NCBI RefSeq assembly: GCF_026343945.1
Contig: NZ_JAPKNJ010000001.1
Location: 1 to 64,000 of the forward strand
DNA: 64,000 nt
Direction of reading: 5' to 3'
Source of the DNA: Kaistia algarum
GTDB lineage: Bacteria; Pseudomonadota; Alphaproteobacteria; Rhizobiales; Kaistiaceae
The position numbers and the translations under genes are program-made. Positions 55,412-63,960 of the stretch are shown in pieces. Under the pieces are notes generated by a model. That model was not told where the DNA came from. It saw nothing but the letters and a program-made list of their open reading frames with translations, and searched no databases. Numbering within the stretch: position 1 is the stretch's first letter; every line of letters starts with the position of its first letter.

Positions 55412-55690
55412 TCAGGGCAGCATGGCGAGGCAGGCGCCAGCGGCCTCGGCGGCCGCCTTGGCGCCGCCGCGGCCGATCGTGCCGTTCATGACGAGGCTCT
55501 TCGTCTGGGTTGTGATCAGGGCGCGGAGATCGGCACCGGCCGTCACGTTCGGCGCGGTTGCGTCATAGATCGTCTTGGCGTCGGCGCTGAGACCGGCGGC
55601 GCAGGTGGCCGCGCCCGCCGCGTCGGCCAAGGCGGGGCCTGCAAAGGCACAGAGCAGCACACCGGCCGCTGCGATCAAGGTCTTCTTCAT
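55412..55690 (-). CDS. Small secreted alanine-rich protein
   Basis: A 92-residue protein with a signal peptide (MKKTLIAAAGVLLCAFAGPALA) and a mature part of about 70 residues, with the core CAAGLSADAKTIYDATAP, SLVMNGTIGRGGAK and AAGACLAMLP. Two or three cysteines may pair in the periplasm. The ATG at 55690 is 7 bases after AAGGA; one at 55696 is also in frame. The family is widespread in rhizobia and has no known function. Confidence 0.82.
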   Translation of the reverse strand: MKKTLIAAAGVLLCAFAGPALADAAGAATCAAGLSADAKTIYDATAPNVTAGADLRALITTQTKSLVMNGTIGRGGAKAAAEAAGACLAMLP

Positions 55691-55755
55691 TTTCATTTCC
55701 TTCTCAATCCTTCGGCCGCCGTCTGTTGCAGCAGCCGCTATCTGGTTGGAGCGTA

Positions 55756-56043
55756 TCAGCGGACGCCGACGCGATTGACCGGGCCGCCGCGATTCGCCGG
55801 CTGGACGCCGACCCCAGGCGCGCCGACACCGACGCCAGGCGCCCCGGCGCCCGCAACGCAGCCTGCGGGGTATCCCGGACGGGTGCAGTAGCGCACGGCG
55901 CCCGTCGGCCGCGCGACGCAGCCCTTCGGGACGCCGACCGTCTTGCAATAGACCACCGCCGAGGCGGTCTCTGGAATTGCGATCAGGCCGAGGCCCGCGA
56001 AGGCGAGACATATCTTCCAGTTCGCGGTTCGCGCTTGATTCAT
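55756..56043 (-). CDS. Small secreted protein with a glycine/proline-rich tail
   Basis: A 95-residue protein with a signal peptide (CLAFAGLGLIAIPETASA, cleavage near residue 25), then VVYCKTVGVPKGCVARP and VRYCTRPGYPAGCVAGAG, two short cysteine-bearing repeats of the form YC-x5/6-P-x-GC, and a low-complexity end with GAPGVGV repeated. AGAGGA lies 8 bases before the ATG at 56043. It may be surface-exposed. It is not a known family by eye. Confidence 0.8.
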   Translation of the reverse strand: MNQARTANWKICLAFAGLGLIAIPETASAVVYCKTVGVPKGCVARPTGAVRYCTRPGYPAGCVAGAGAPGVGVGAPGVGVQPANRGGPVNRVGVR

Positions 56044-56462
56044 GTGTGTTTTCCTCTTTGGCACGCCGCCCGCACCGGCTGGCGGGGCCTGCATAGCGAG
56101 ATATAGCCCAGCTTTCCTTGAAGCGGCGTGAAGTTATTGCTTCAATTTGCAGGATTGGATACCGAAATCTCAAGAATAAGATACGGTCAAAAACTTCCAT
56201 CCCCGGTTACACTGTCCTCGCTCATCTTCCCACAGCTTCTCGCCCCTGGCACCGCGGCGCGCCGGGATCAAAGCGAGGCACCGATCGATCCGATCCGCGG
56301 TCCGCGCCATAGCCGCCGGAACTGTCGCCGAACCGCCACCGCCTGCGGCATAATCCGCGGTGCGGCGCCGTTCCTGTGGACGAGCGCGCTTCGATGGTCC
56401 GGCTCACTGGCGCGATCGTGCTAGGAAACGTCACCCGTCTCGCGCGGGAGATAAGGCGACGC
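56044..56462. other. 419-base region with no supported gene
   Basis: Between the divergent secreted-protein gene and the HerA-like ATPase there is an AT-richer leader (56105-56210) and a GC-rich part. A GTG-started extension of the ATPase frame to 56376 is open but has no ribosome site. No RNA was recognised. Confidence 0.4.
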
Positions 56463-57983
56463 ATGCAGATCGAACTCGGCCAGAATTCCAGCGTGCCCGG
56501 CGGCGGGCCGGCGATGATGGATGTCGAGGAATTGCTGGCGACGCGCCTGCTCGTCCAGGGCAATTCCGGCTCGGGAAAGTCGCATCTGCTGCGCCGCATC
56601 CTGGAACAGAGCGCGCCTTACGTGCAGCAGGTGGTGATCGATCCCGAGGGTGATTTCGCCAGCCTGTCCGAGAAGTTTGGCCATGTCGTGCTCGATGCCG
56701 AGCGCGGGCTCGCCGATCTCGACGCGATCGCCCGGCGCGTGCGCCAGCACCGCGTCTCGGCCGTGCTCAATCTCGAAAGCCTCGACGCCGAGATGCAGAT
56801 GCGCGCGGCGGGCACCTTCCTGAACGCGCTGTTCGAGTGCGAGCGCGATTTCTGGTTTCCCGCCCTCGTCGTCGTCGACGAGGCGCAGCTTTTCGCCCCG
56901 GCCGTCGCCGGCGAGGTATCGGAGGAAGCGCGCAAGCTTTCGCTCGGCGCGATGACGAACCTGATGTGCCGCGGCCGCAAGCGCGGGCTCGCCGGCATCA
57001 TCGCGACGCAGCGTCTCGCCAAGCTCGCCAAGAACGTCGCGGCGGAAGCCTCCAACTTCCTCATGGGCCGCACTTTTCTCGACATCGATATGGTGCGCGC
57101 CGCCGATCTGCTCGGATTGGAGCGCCGGCAGGCCGAGACGTTCCGGGAGCTTGCGCGCGGCCATTTCGTCGCCCTCGGTCCGGCGCTGTCGCGGCGGCCT
57201 TTGCCGATCGCCGTCGGCACGGTCGAGACGCAGCCGCGCGCCGGCACGCCGAAGCTGATGCCCCTGCCCGAGCAGGGAACCGACGAGACCCGCGAGATGG
57301 TGCTGGCGCCGGTGCCGGTCGAGGCGCAACGCCCCCTCGCCGAGCGACGGCCGAGCGCCGCGCCGCAACCGACGACGAATGAGATTCTCGAACGGCTGGT
57401 GCGCGAGCGCGCCGTATCGGCAGCCGAAGACGAGGCGGCGGCGCCGGGCTTGCCGCCGGAAGAGCGCGCAGCCGCCTTCCGCGCCATCGTCGCCACCATG
57501 CTGGCGGAAGGCGAGGCGCTGTTTCGCTCCGAGGCGGTGCTCTATCAGGATTTCCTCGTCCGCTGCCGGATCGAGCGGATCGGCGGCGCGCCGCTTTCGC
57601 TGGCCGAATTCCGCTTCCTGCAGGCGACGGCGCGCGCCCGCATCGGTCGCGGCGAGCCGGATATCGAGCGCTGGGAGACGGCGGAGCGCATCGCCCGCGA
57701 CTTGCCGGAAGAGCAGCAGCTCGTCTATCTCGCCTTCGCCGCGGCGGCTCTGGCCGGCGGGCCCTGCCCTTCGGATCTCGAACTCGCCCACCGCGCCGGC
57801 ACCCATTCGGCCGGCCGGGCGCGGAGCCGCGTCAATCATCTCGAAAAGAGCGGCCACGTCGTGCTGCGTACCGACATTCGCGGCAACCGGGCTGCCAATC
57901 TGCCCGATCTCGGCGTCGAGACGGCCGCCGCCGATCCACGCGGTCCTTCCACCTTCGCGCCGGTTCCGGACGCGGCCGAGTAG
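56463..57983 (+). CDS. HerA/DUF87-type ATPase (VirB4/HerA-like)
   Basis: A 506-residue ATPase of the HerA-FtsK superfamily. Walker A is GNSGSGKSHLLRRI (residues 33-46), Walker B is LVVVDEAQLFAP, and the arginine-finger/sensor block is GRKRGLAGIIATQRLAKLAKN. The long C-terminus contains helical DNA-binding-like segments and a winged-helix-like end (LELAHRAGTHSAGRARSRVNHLEKSGHVV, in part). HerA partners with the NurA nuclease in archaea; bacterial forms are often uncharacterised, and none is next to it. A purine-rich site (GGGAGATAAGGCG) precedes the ATG at 56463. Confidence 0.87.
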   Translation: MQIELGQNSSVPGGGPAMMDVEELLATRLLVQGNSGSGKSHLLRRILEQSAPYVQQVVIDPEGDFASLSEKFGHVVLDAERGLADLDAIARRVRQHRVSAVLNLESLDAEMQMRAAGTFLNALFECERDFWFPALVVVDEAQLFAPAVAGEVSEEARKLSLGAMTNLMCRGRKRGLAGIIATQRLAKLAKNVAAEASNFLMGRTFLDIDMVRAADLLGLERRQAETFRELARGHFVALGPALSRRPLPIAVGTVETQPRAGTPKLMPLPEQGTDETREMVLAPVPVEAQRPLAERRPSAAPQPTTNEILERLVRERAVSAAEDEAAAPGLPPEERAAAFRAIVATMLAEGEALFRSEAVLYQDFLVRCRIERIGGAPLSLAEFRFLQATARARIGRGEPDIERWETAERIARDLPEEQQLVYLAFAAAALAGGPCPSDLELAHRAGTHSAGRARSRVNHLEKSGHVVLRTDIRGNRAANLPDLGVETAAADPRGPSTFAPVPDAAE

Positions 57984-58137
57984 TCTGGCGAGGCTACCGA
58001 TTCCATTGGTCGACTGCCTGCCGGAGCGGCGCGACGCGTGATATGAACGCTCGTCCACGGTGCATTGCAGGCTAGCGGTAGGACCACTACGACCGCCGGC
58101 CTTGGCACCGGGGCGAAACGCGAAGGGGGATCGCGCG

Positions 58138-59235
58138 ATGAAGTGGCGGACTTTGGCCGCAATGGCGTTCGGCGCGGGAGCCGTGATCGTGTTCGTGGGA
58201 GGGCTGGCCTATCTCGGTGACGAGGGTCTGGCGCCCATCGACAGGTTGGTTGCCAAGGTGACCGGCATGCAGCCCCGAACAGCCGCTCACAAGGACCCCG
58301 CCCTTGCCGATGACAGCGCGGGCGGCTGGTTCGTTCCCGACATCGACAAGCTGCCCGATGACGCCTGGGGCCGCATGGTTCGCAAGGGCCGAGACCAAAC
58401 GGTGCGCACGCCGTCGCTGCTCGGGCCGGAGGCGACCGATCCGACGATGCGCTTTGCCGGCAGCAATCTTACCTGTCAGAACTGCCATCTGAAGGCGGGC
58501 ACCAAGAAGTTCGGGCTGCCCTTCATCGGCGTCTTCGCCTCTTATCCCGAATATAGTGCCCGCCACGGCGCGGTCGCGACGATGGAGGACCGCGTCAACA
58601 GTTGCATGACGCGCAGCCTGAACGGCAAGCCGCTTCCCGTCGATTCAGAGGCGATGGTCGCCTTCATTTCCTATTTCAAGTTTCTCTCGCAGGGCCGCCC
58701 GATCGGCGAGCCAACGCTTGGGCGCGGCGCCGGCAGCCTTCCCGAGCTGACTCGCGCCGCCGACCCGGCGGCCGGAGCCAAGGTCTTCGCGGCGAGTTGC
58801 GCCGCCTGCCATGGCGCAAACGGTCTCGGGCGGCGCGTCGGCAGCGTCGGCGACGGCCAGGGCTACGAATTCCCGCCGCTCTGGGGACCGGACAGCTTCA
58901 ATGACGGCGCCGGCATGGCGCGGCTCACCGATGCGGCGAACTTCATCTATGCCAACATGCCGAACGGTGCGACCTACGAGCAGCCTACGCTGACGAGCGA
59001 ACAGGCCTGGGATGTCGCGGCCTATCTCGAATCGATGGCCCGGCCGCAACTGGCGGGCCTCGACAAGGACTTTCCAAACCGCCTGCAAAAGCCGGTGGAT
59101 GCCGCCTACGGCCCCTATGCGGACGGCTTTCCGGAGCTTCAGCACAAATACGGGCCGTTCCAGCCGATCCGGGACAAGCTGATGGCGATGGAAAAGGCCG
59201 AAGCCGCCGCAAAAGCTTCGCCGGCGGCGCCCTAG
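58138..59235 (+). CDS. Dihaem cytochrome c, thiosulphate-dehydrogenase (TsdA)-like
   Basis: A 365-residue periplasmic cytochrome held by one N-terminal helix (residues 6-26). It binds two haems: C113-x-x-C116-H117 (CQNCH) and C221-x-x-C224-H225 (CAACH). The segment DRVNSCMTRSLNGKPLP carries C156, in the position of the unusual cysteine ligand of TsdA, the enzyme that joins two thiosulphates to tetrathionate. The two domains and length fit that family. No sox genes lie near it, so use as a thiosulphate oxidase is inferred. GGGGGA precedes the start. Confidence 0.85.
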   Translation: MKWRTLAAMAFGAGAVIVFVGGLAYLGDEGLAPIDRLVAKVTGMQPRTAAHKDPALADDSAGGWFVPDIDKLPDDAWGRMVRKGRDQTVRTPSLLGPEATDPTMRFAGSNLTCQNCHLKAGTKKFGLPFIGVFASYPEYSARHGAVATMEDRVNSCMTRSLNGKPLPVDSEAMVAFISYFKFLSQGRPIGEPTLGRGAGSLPELTRAADPAAGAKVFAASCAACHGANGLGRRVGSVGDGQGYEFPPLWGPDSFNDGAGMARLTDAANFIYANMPNGATYEQPTLTSEQAWDVAAYLESMARPQLAGLDKDFPNRLQKPVDAAYGPYADGFPELQHKYGPFQPIRDKLMAMEKAEAAAKASPAAP

Positions 59236-59269
59236 CGGCGCTGCGATTCGTCGGAAAAGCGGGACGGGC

Positions 59270-59977
59270 CTATGCCTGCCCCGCGATCTCCTCAATCAGG
59301 CGCGGTAGTTCGCCGAGATCAGCGATCTGGCGGAAGCGCGGCGCGGCAGCCGGGAGTTCGGCGTGTTCGAAGCTCCAGGTCAATTCATGGGGGACATAGA
59401 CGCCCCATCCGCCCGCGTCGATTGCCGGGACGATGTCGGATTTCAGCGAGTTGCCGACCATCATCGCGTGCTCGGGTCCATCGGCGTGGCGCGTGAAGAT
59501 CCGCTCATAGGTGACGCGCGCCTTGTCGCTCACGACCTCGACCGCATCGAACAGATCGCCAAGGCCGGATTGGGCGAGCTTGCGCTCCTGGTCGAAAAGG
59601 TCGCCCTTGGTGATCAGGATGATGCGGTAGGTCCCGGCGAGCCGCTCCAGCGCGTCGCGCGCAAAGGGCAGCGTCTCGACCGGATGGACAAGCAGTTCGC
59701 GGCCGGCGTCGAGGATCTTGGCGATCACATCGGTACCGACCCGCCCCTCGGTGACCTCGATCGCCGTCTCGATCATCGAAAGCGTGAAGCCCTTGATGCC
59801 GAAGCCGTAGAAGGCGAGGTTGCGTCGCTCCGCATCCAGAAGGCGGTCGGCCAGCACCTTCTTCTCGCCGTGTTCTGAGAGCAGATCCAGAAAGCGCGTC
59901 TCGGTCAGGCGATAGAACTGCTCGTTCTGCCAGAGCGTGTCGTCGGCGTCGAAGCCGATCGCAGAGAGCTTCGCCAT
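59270..59977 (-). CDS. HAD-superfamily hydrolase
   Basis: A 235-residue HAD phosphatase. The nucleophile motif is IGFDADDTLW (motif I), with motif II IILITKGD, and motif III-IV MMVGNSLKSDIVPAID. The cap is a type C1 insertion after motif I. The physiological phosphate ester is unknown. The start taken is ATG 59977 (MAKLSAIGFDAD); an upstream ATG at 59995 would add six residues. Confidence 0.92.
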   Translation of the reverse strand: MAKLSAIGFDADDTLWQNEQFYRLTETRFLDLLSEHGEKKVLADRLLDAERRNLAFYGFGIKGFTLSMIETAIEVTEGRVGTDVIAKILDAGRELLVHPVETLPFARDALERLAGTYRIILITKGDLFDQERKLAQSGLGDLFDAVEVVSDKARVTYERIFTRHADGPEHAMMVGNSLKSDIVPAIDAGGWGVYVPHELTWSFEHAELPAAAPRFRQIADLGELPRLIEEIAGQA

Positions 59978-60278
59978 GGTCCAGGCTCGTTCCATAGAGT
60001 GCGTCGCCCTTTCTTAGGGTGTTTCGAAGCGTGGGGAAACGGCCAACGCAGTGCGGCGGCTGCGGCAAGATCGGCTTAAACGTCCCCTTCCCCGCGCCAT
60101 GATCGCCGCGGGGACAGACGATCGATCCACTGTCTTGTGGAACCCTATGCTGATTTTCATGCCGGCTTGATTGATCCCGCCGCGCGAAGCAGCTATATAG
60201 ACATATGTTCGACACAGGCATCGCCATGAATTCTGCCATAATTGGCAACTCACGGGACATCGCTGAATTCGGATGGGA

Positions 60279-60298
60279 GCCGTGCGAGGTCGCACGGC
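60279..60298 (+). promoter_or_regulatory. Strong hairpin in the leader of the cold-shock gene
   Basis: GCCGTGCG and CGCACGGC pair perfectly around AGGT, 22 bases before the ribosome site (GGAG, 60321-60324). The long leader of cspA genes often folds in a temperature-dependent way; this stem could take part. Confidence 0.45.
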
Positions 60299-60330
60299 CG
60301 ATATGCGCTTCGGCGTGATAGGAGCCAGTC

Positions 60331-60540
60331 ATGGCAAACGGTACGGTTAAGTTCTTCAACAACGACAAGGGCTTTGGCTTCATCGAGGTCGAGGGCGGCG
60401 GCGCTGACGTCTTCGTTCACATCTCGGAAGTCGAGCGTTCGGGCATGAGCTCGCTCCGCGAAGGCCAGAAGGTCTCGTTCGAGAGCAAGATGGACCCGAA
60501 GAAGGGCAAGCCGAACGCGGTCAACATCCGCGCGGCCTAA
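60331..60540 (+). CDS. cspA: Cold-shock protein, CspA family
   Basis: A 69-residue single-stranded nucleic-acid chaperone with one cold-shock domain. The RNA-binding motifs KGFGFIEV and VFVHISEV are intact, and NNDKGFGF and EGQKVSFE are typical. It melts RNA structure at low temperature or in stationary phase. The ATG is 6 bases after GGAG. A strong terminator follows directly. Confidence 0.96.
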   Translation: MANGTVKFFNNDKGFGFIEVEGGGADVFVHISEVERSGMSSLREGQKVSFESKMDPKKGKPNAVNIRAA

Positions 60541-60575
60541 TTGGCCTCGGCCGAAAGGTCGATTCGGAATCGAAA

Positions 60576-60599
60576 GGGCGCCTTCAGGCGCCCTTTTTT
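60576..60599 (+). terminator. Rho-independent terminator of cspA
   Basis: GGGCGCC and GGCGCCC pair perfectly with loop TTCA, followed by TTTTTT. It lies 36 bases after the cspA stop. Confidence 0.93.
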
Positions 60600-60939
60600 A
60601 TTGCTTGCTGTTTTCATCGCTAGCGCAACCGGCGTCGGACCGAACGTCCCCTCGCCCGTATCGCGCGCAGCCTCGGGCCAGAGAATCGGATCTGGCTTCG
60701 CAGTAGCCTGGCGCTGGCCCGAGACCTGGGTCGTCTCGCAGGGACTGTGACGACGGGTGATCGGGTGGCCCCGCATTCAGCACACCGATCTCGGCAATCG
60801 GGCGCTTGGACGACTCACCCTTTCTCGGCCCCCATGCTGGCGGCGCTGTCGAATAGGGGCCCTCGCCGAGGTTCCCCTTGGTTTCCTCGCCTGTGGTCTC
60901 CATATATGATCCATATACGAATCATATAGGGAGATCCTC
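60600..60939. other. Intergenic region before the ParD-like gene
   Basis: These 340 bases hold no gene that can be supported. The end carries the palindrome described separately and a GGGAGA ribosome site before the ATG at 60940. Confidence 0.4.
60903..60928. promoter_or_regulatory. Palindrome upstream of the ParD-like gene (probable autoregulatory operator)
   Basis: TATATGAT and ATCATATA form a perfect 8-base inverted repeat with a 10-base centre. It sits 12-37 bases before the start codon, over the likely promoter. ParD-like ribbon-helix-helix proteins bind such short AT-rich arms. Confidence 0.65.
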
Positions 60940-61152
60940 ATGGGCATTGTGAGCATAGAGGATGATCTGCACGATCAGCTACGCCGAGCCAGCAAGGTAT
61001 CCTGTCGTTCGATCAATGCGCAGGCTGCCTACTGGATCAAGATCGGCATGCTGTGCGAGGCCAATCCAACGCTCGGCTTCACGGCGATCATCGAGCGCGA
61101 GCTACGCGCCGCAGGCGTTTCGGCCCCATCGCTGGCTTTGAGCGAAGCATGA
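60940..61152 (+). CDS. ParD-like ribbon-helix-helix antitoxin-type protein
   Basis: A 70-residue protein of the ParD-like family. The N-terminal strand and helices (GIVSIEDDLHDQLRRASKVS, SINAQAAYWIKIG) have the ribbon-helix-helix layout of DNA-binding antitoxins. Its stop overlaps the ATG of a methionine aminopeptidase gene by 4 bases. The usual partner of ParD is a ParE-type toxin, not a peptidase, so this pair is a distinct arrangement. It probably represses its own operon through the palindrome. Confidence 0.7.
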   Translation: MGIVSIEDDLHDQLRRASKVSCRSINAQAAYWIKIGMLCEANPTLGFTAIIERELRAAGVSAPSLALSEA

Positions 61153-61946
61153 CCAAGCAGCCTCGGGAACTGGCGTTGCTGGCCGAATCCGGACGGCTCC
61201 TGGCATCCGTATTCTCCCTGCTGGATCGAACGCCGCTTGCCGGCCTGTCGACGCTTCAAGTCGATGAAATGGTCGAGCGATTCATCGTCCAGGATCTCCA
61301 GGCCCGACCCGCGAGCAAGGGCCAGTATGGCTATGGCTTTGTGTTGAATTCGTCGGTGAACGATGTGGTCTGCCACGGCGTCCCTTCCGCGTCGGACGTG
61401 CTGCGGGACGGCGATATCGTCAATTTCGACATCACGCTCGAGAAGAACGGCTATATCGCGGATTCCAGCAAGACCTACCTCGTTGGCGAGGTCAATCCGG
61501 CTGCCAGGAGGTTAGTCGATACCGCTTACGACGCCATGTGGATGGGCATCCGGGCGGTTCGCCCCGGCGCGCGGCTCGGCGACATCGGCTGGGCGATCGA
61601 ACGGTATGCCAAGAGAAATGGGTATTCGGTGGTGCATGAATATTGCGGTCACGGCATCGGCCGGGAAATGCATGAGGAGCCGCAGATCCTGCATTTCGGT
61701 AAGCCGGGGACGGGACTGACGCTCCGCGAGGGCATGGTCTTCACGATCGAGCCGATGCTCAATCGGGGCCGGCGGAGCGTGAAAACCGAGGCCGACGGTT
61801 GGACGGTCGTAACCGCGGACGGGTCGCTTTCGGCCCAGTTCGAGCACACCGTGGCCGTCACGGCATCCGGCGTGTCGGTGCTGACGCTGCGTCCTGGCGA
61901 ATCTGGCTCACGAACCCCAAGACGGCACGCTGCGGCGACCGGTTGA
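61149..61946 (+). CDS. map: Type I methionine aminopeptidase
   Basis: A 265-residue metallopeptidase that removes the first methionine of proteins. All metal ligands and the catalytic histidine can be placed: H76, D94, D105, H168, E201 and E232. It has GHGIGREMHEEPQ, FTIEPM and QFEHTVAVT. The C-terminal tail (about 20 residues) is extra. It is translated from the ATGA overlap with the ParD-like gene. Being paired with an antitoxin-type gene, it may be a second, regulated copy of the essential enzyme. Confidence 0.93.
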   Translation: MTKQPRELALLAESGRLLASVFSLLDRTPLAGLSTLQVDEMVERFIVQDLQARPASKGQYGYGFVLNSSVNDVVCHGVPSASDVLRDGDIVNFDITLEKNGYIADSSKTYLVGEVNPAARRLVDTAYDAMWMGIRAVRPGARLGDIGWAIERYAKRNGYSVVHEYCGHGIGREMHEEPQILHFGKPGTGLTLREGMVFTIEPMLNRGRRSVKTEADGWTVVTADGSLSAQFEHTVAVTASGVSVLTLRPGESGSRTPRRHAAATG

Positions 61947-62120
61947 CCCAACGGAATCGCGGACCCGCAACAAAACAGCCGCAGCGATCCGTTGCTCGGA
62001 CGGCTCGACGGCAAGACATTATGGGACTTCGCTCAACCGGGTCCACCGCACCGCCCCAAGGCGGGCCGGTTTGCCGTTTACCAGGCGCTGGACGTCGAGC
62101 GCTTCGATCTGGCTTCGTAA
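61947..62120 (+). other. Open stretch in the frame of the map gene, possible small gene or decayed extension
   Basis: Just after the map stop the same frame stays open for 57 codons and looks coding, with the end LDGKTLWDFAQPGPPHRPKAG and VYQALDVERFDLAS before a TAA. There is no ATG; a TTG is the only plausible start. It may be a small unannotated protein or the remnant of a longer C-terminal part lost by a new stop. Confidence 0.25.
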
Positions 62121-62127
62121 GGCTTTC

Positions 62128-62376
62128 TCAAGCCTTGGCGGCGACGCGCTTGCGGGCCGGCTTGGGTGCTGCCTTGGCGGCAGCCTTCTTTTCAGCAGCG
62201 GCCGATTCCTCGGCAACATCGCGGGCCATGCGCAGTTCGCGCAGCTTCGCCGTGCGATCGCGCATGGCGCGGTTCTCGGCTTCGTAATCCGATGCGGCTT
62301 TCGCTGCTTCGCGGGCGGCGCGCTGCGTCTTCTCGAACTTCGCGTCCGCCTGCTCTCTCGTCATGGAGCTAGCCAT
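62128..62376 (-). CDS. Small basic coiled protein, unknown function
   Basis: An 82-residue protein rich in alanine, lysine and arginine. Charged heptads (REQADAKFEKTQRAAREAAK and LRELRMARDVAEESAAAEKK) form one long helix, and the KAAAKAAPKPARKRVAAKA tail is lysine-rich, as in nucleic-acid-binding tails. A shorter start at the next ATG (MTREQ) is possible. It lies 87 bases from rpsU on the same strand. Confidence 0.7.
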   Translation of the reverse strand: MASSMTREQADAKFEKTQRAAREAAKAASDYEAENRAMRDRTAKLRELRMARDVAEESAAAEKKAAAKAAPKPARKRVAAKA

Positions 62377-62463
62377 GTCGTTCCTTTCGCGCCGCCGTCA
62401 CGACTCCCGAGGGTGTGACGGCGCGGTTCGGCCGGACCTGCTGGCCCGGCCGTCGGCTGGCAA

Positions 62464-62733
62464 TCAAGGGCCGCTGCGGCGGGCGGCGCCGGGGCCACCT
62501 TCGGGACGCGGCTTCGGCTTCGGGCCGGCAATCAGCCCTTCGCGGATCGCCTGCTTGCGGGCGAGCTTGCGGGCACGGCGAATTGCTTCAGCCTTCTCCC
62601 GGACGCGCTTCTCCGAGGGCTTCTCATAGGCGCTGCGCATCTTGATTTCACGGAAGATGCCTTCGCGCTGCATCTTCTTCTTCAGCACCCGGAGGGCCTG
62701 ATCGACGTTATTGTCGCGAACGAGTACCTGCAA
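62464..62733 (-). CDS. rpsU: 30S ribosomal protein S21 (TTG start)
   Basis: An 89-residue ribosomal protein S21: [41 protein letters not shown], then an arginine-rich helix and a proline/arginine tail longer than in enterics, as is normal in rhizobia. S21 helps the 30S subunit pair with the Shine-Dalgarno region. The first codon is TTG; no ATG or GTG lies in frame before it, and AAGG sits a few bases upstream. The weak start may limit or tune its synthesis. Confidence 0.95.
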   Translation of the reverse strand: MQVLVRDNNVDQALRVLKKKMQREGIFREIKMRSAYEKPSEKRVREKAEAIRRARKLARKQAIREGLIAGPKPKPRPEGGPGAARRSGP

Positions 62734-62823
62734 AACCTTGCCTTGTCCTTTCCGGCCCGGGATCCATTTTTCCGGGCTCCATCAGTCTGTGAGCGCCAAA
62801 GCGCGCCCATAAAAAAGCGAAGC

Positions 62824-63801
62824 TCAAACCTCCTGGATGGCGGAGAGCTTCCATTCTTCACCGGATCTTCTCGTGAAGGTCCAGACTTCCGTCGTCTCGC
62901 TCGCCCGTCCAGGCTCGCCGGAAACGATCTCGCCAGTCGTGCGATTCCGCATGACGTCGCAGCTCTCATAGCACATTGCAACAGTTGCGTAGTCGATATT
63001 GCCTTCACGCCACGCTTCTGCGAGGTCGCCTTTGAGCAATTTCACGTCCGTGACGTCGTTACGAAGGCCATTCGTGGCGTTCTGGCCGAGCTCCTCGGAC
63101 AGGTAGGACATCATTTCCGGCGTCGTCACGGCCCGCAGCGCGGCATAATCTTCCTTGGCGAAGGCCGCCTGCACCTCGGCAAGACGACGCTCGAAAACGT
63201 CGAGGTCGGAATCGAGAATGCCAACCTCATCGTTTGCATTTCGCGCATTGGCCGGCCGAGCCGGTGCCGCGGATGAACCGCCGAGACCGCTGTTGCCAAG
63301 ACCGAAGCCGCCAAGGCCGCCGAAAGCCTGCTTCGTCACGGGCTCCTGCGGCAGGGGAGCGCCGCCGGCAGCGGTCGGCTGCCGACGCGAGGCCAGAAAG
63401 CGCATCAGCAGCATGAGGCCAAAGCCGATCAGAGCGATCTGAAGGATGAAGCCGAGGCCGCCGGCCAGACCGCCAAAGCCATTGCCCATCAGCATGCCGA
63501 TGAGGCCGCCGAGCGCGAGGCCGCCGAGCAGCGATCCGCCGAACCCGCCGAAGAAACCGCCACGCTGCGGCGCGACGCCCGGCGCAGGGGCAGCCGCACT
63601 CGGCTGCGTCATCGAGCGCTGGATCGGGCTCGTCGACGCGGGTGCCGTGGGGGTCGCGGCCGGCGCCTGGAAGGTCCGTGCGCCACGGCTGCCGAAGCTG
63701 CCGCCGCGCCGCGCATCCGCGCTGTCGACGACCGAAAGGCTCGCGATCAACGCGATGGCGAGGATGGCAAGCGGTGCGGTGAAGCGTTTCAGGCGGCTCA
63801 T
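62824..63801 (-). CDS. Tim44-like domain membrane protein
   Basis: A 325-residue protein with a signal-anchor or signal peptide (FTAPLAILAIALIASLSVV), an alanine/proline/threonine-rich linker, two glycine-rich membrane segments (about residues 82-140, with GGFGGSLLGGLALGGLIGMLMG and LQIALIGFGLMLLMRFL), another glycine-rich linker, and a C-terminal Tim44-like domain from about residue 195 (DLDVFERRLAEVQAAFAKEDYAAL, then YLSEELGQNATNG, TTEVWTFTRRSGEEWKLSAIQEV, in parts). Bacterial Tim44-like proteins are envelope proteins of unclear role. It is divergent from the gene at the right edge. Confidence 0.9.
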   Translation of the reverse strand: MSRLKRFTAPLAILAIALIASLSVVDSADARRGGSFGSRGARTFQAPAATPTAPASTSPIQRSMTQPSAAAPAPGVAPQRGGFFGGFGGSLLGGLALGGLIGMLMGNGFGGLAGGLGFILQIALIGFGLMLLMRFLASRRQPTAAGGAPLPQEPVTKQAFGGLGGFGLGNSGLGGSSAAPARPANARNANDEVGILDSDLDVFERRLAEVQAAFAKEDYAALRAVTTPEMMSYLSEELGQNATNGLRNDVTDVKLLKGDLAEAWREGNIDYATVAMCYESCDVMRNRTTGEIVSGEPGRASETTEVWTFTRRSGEEWKLSAIQEV

Positions 63802-63960
63802 GGGTCTCCCTCGATGTGGGCCCGTTTGCGGGCGGACGCTCGTCATATGGGGATCGTCGACCCGGATTCGAAGGGGTGGAAGCGAAATCGGGCGGTTTGA
63901 TCGGCCCCAACGCCATGCTAATAGCCCCGAAATGTTCCTCCGTGCCGTAGTCATTCGCCG

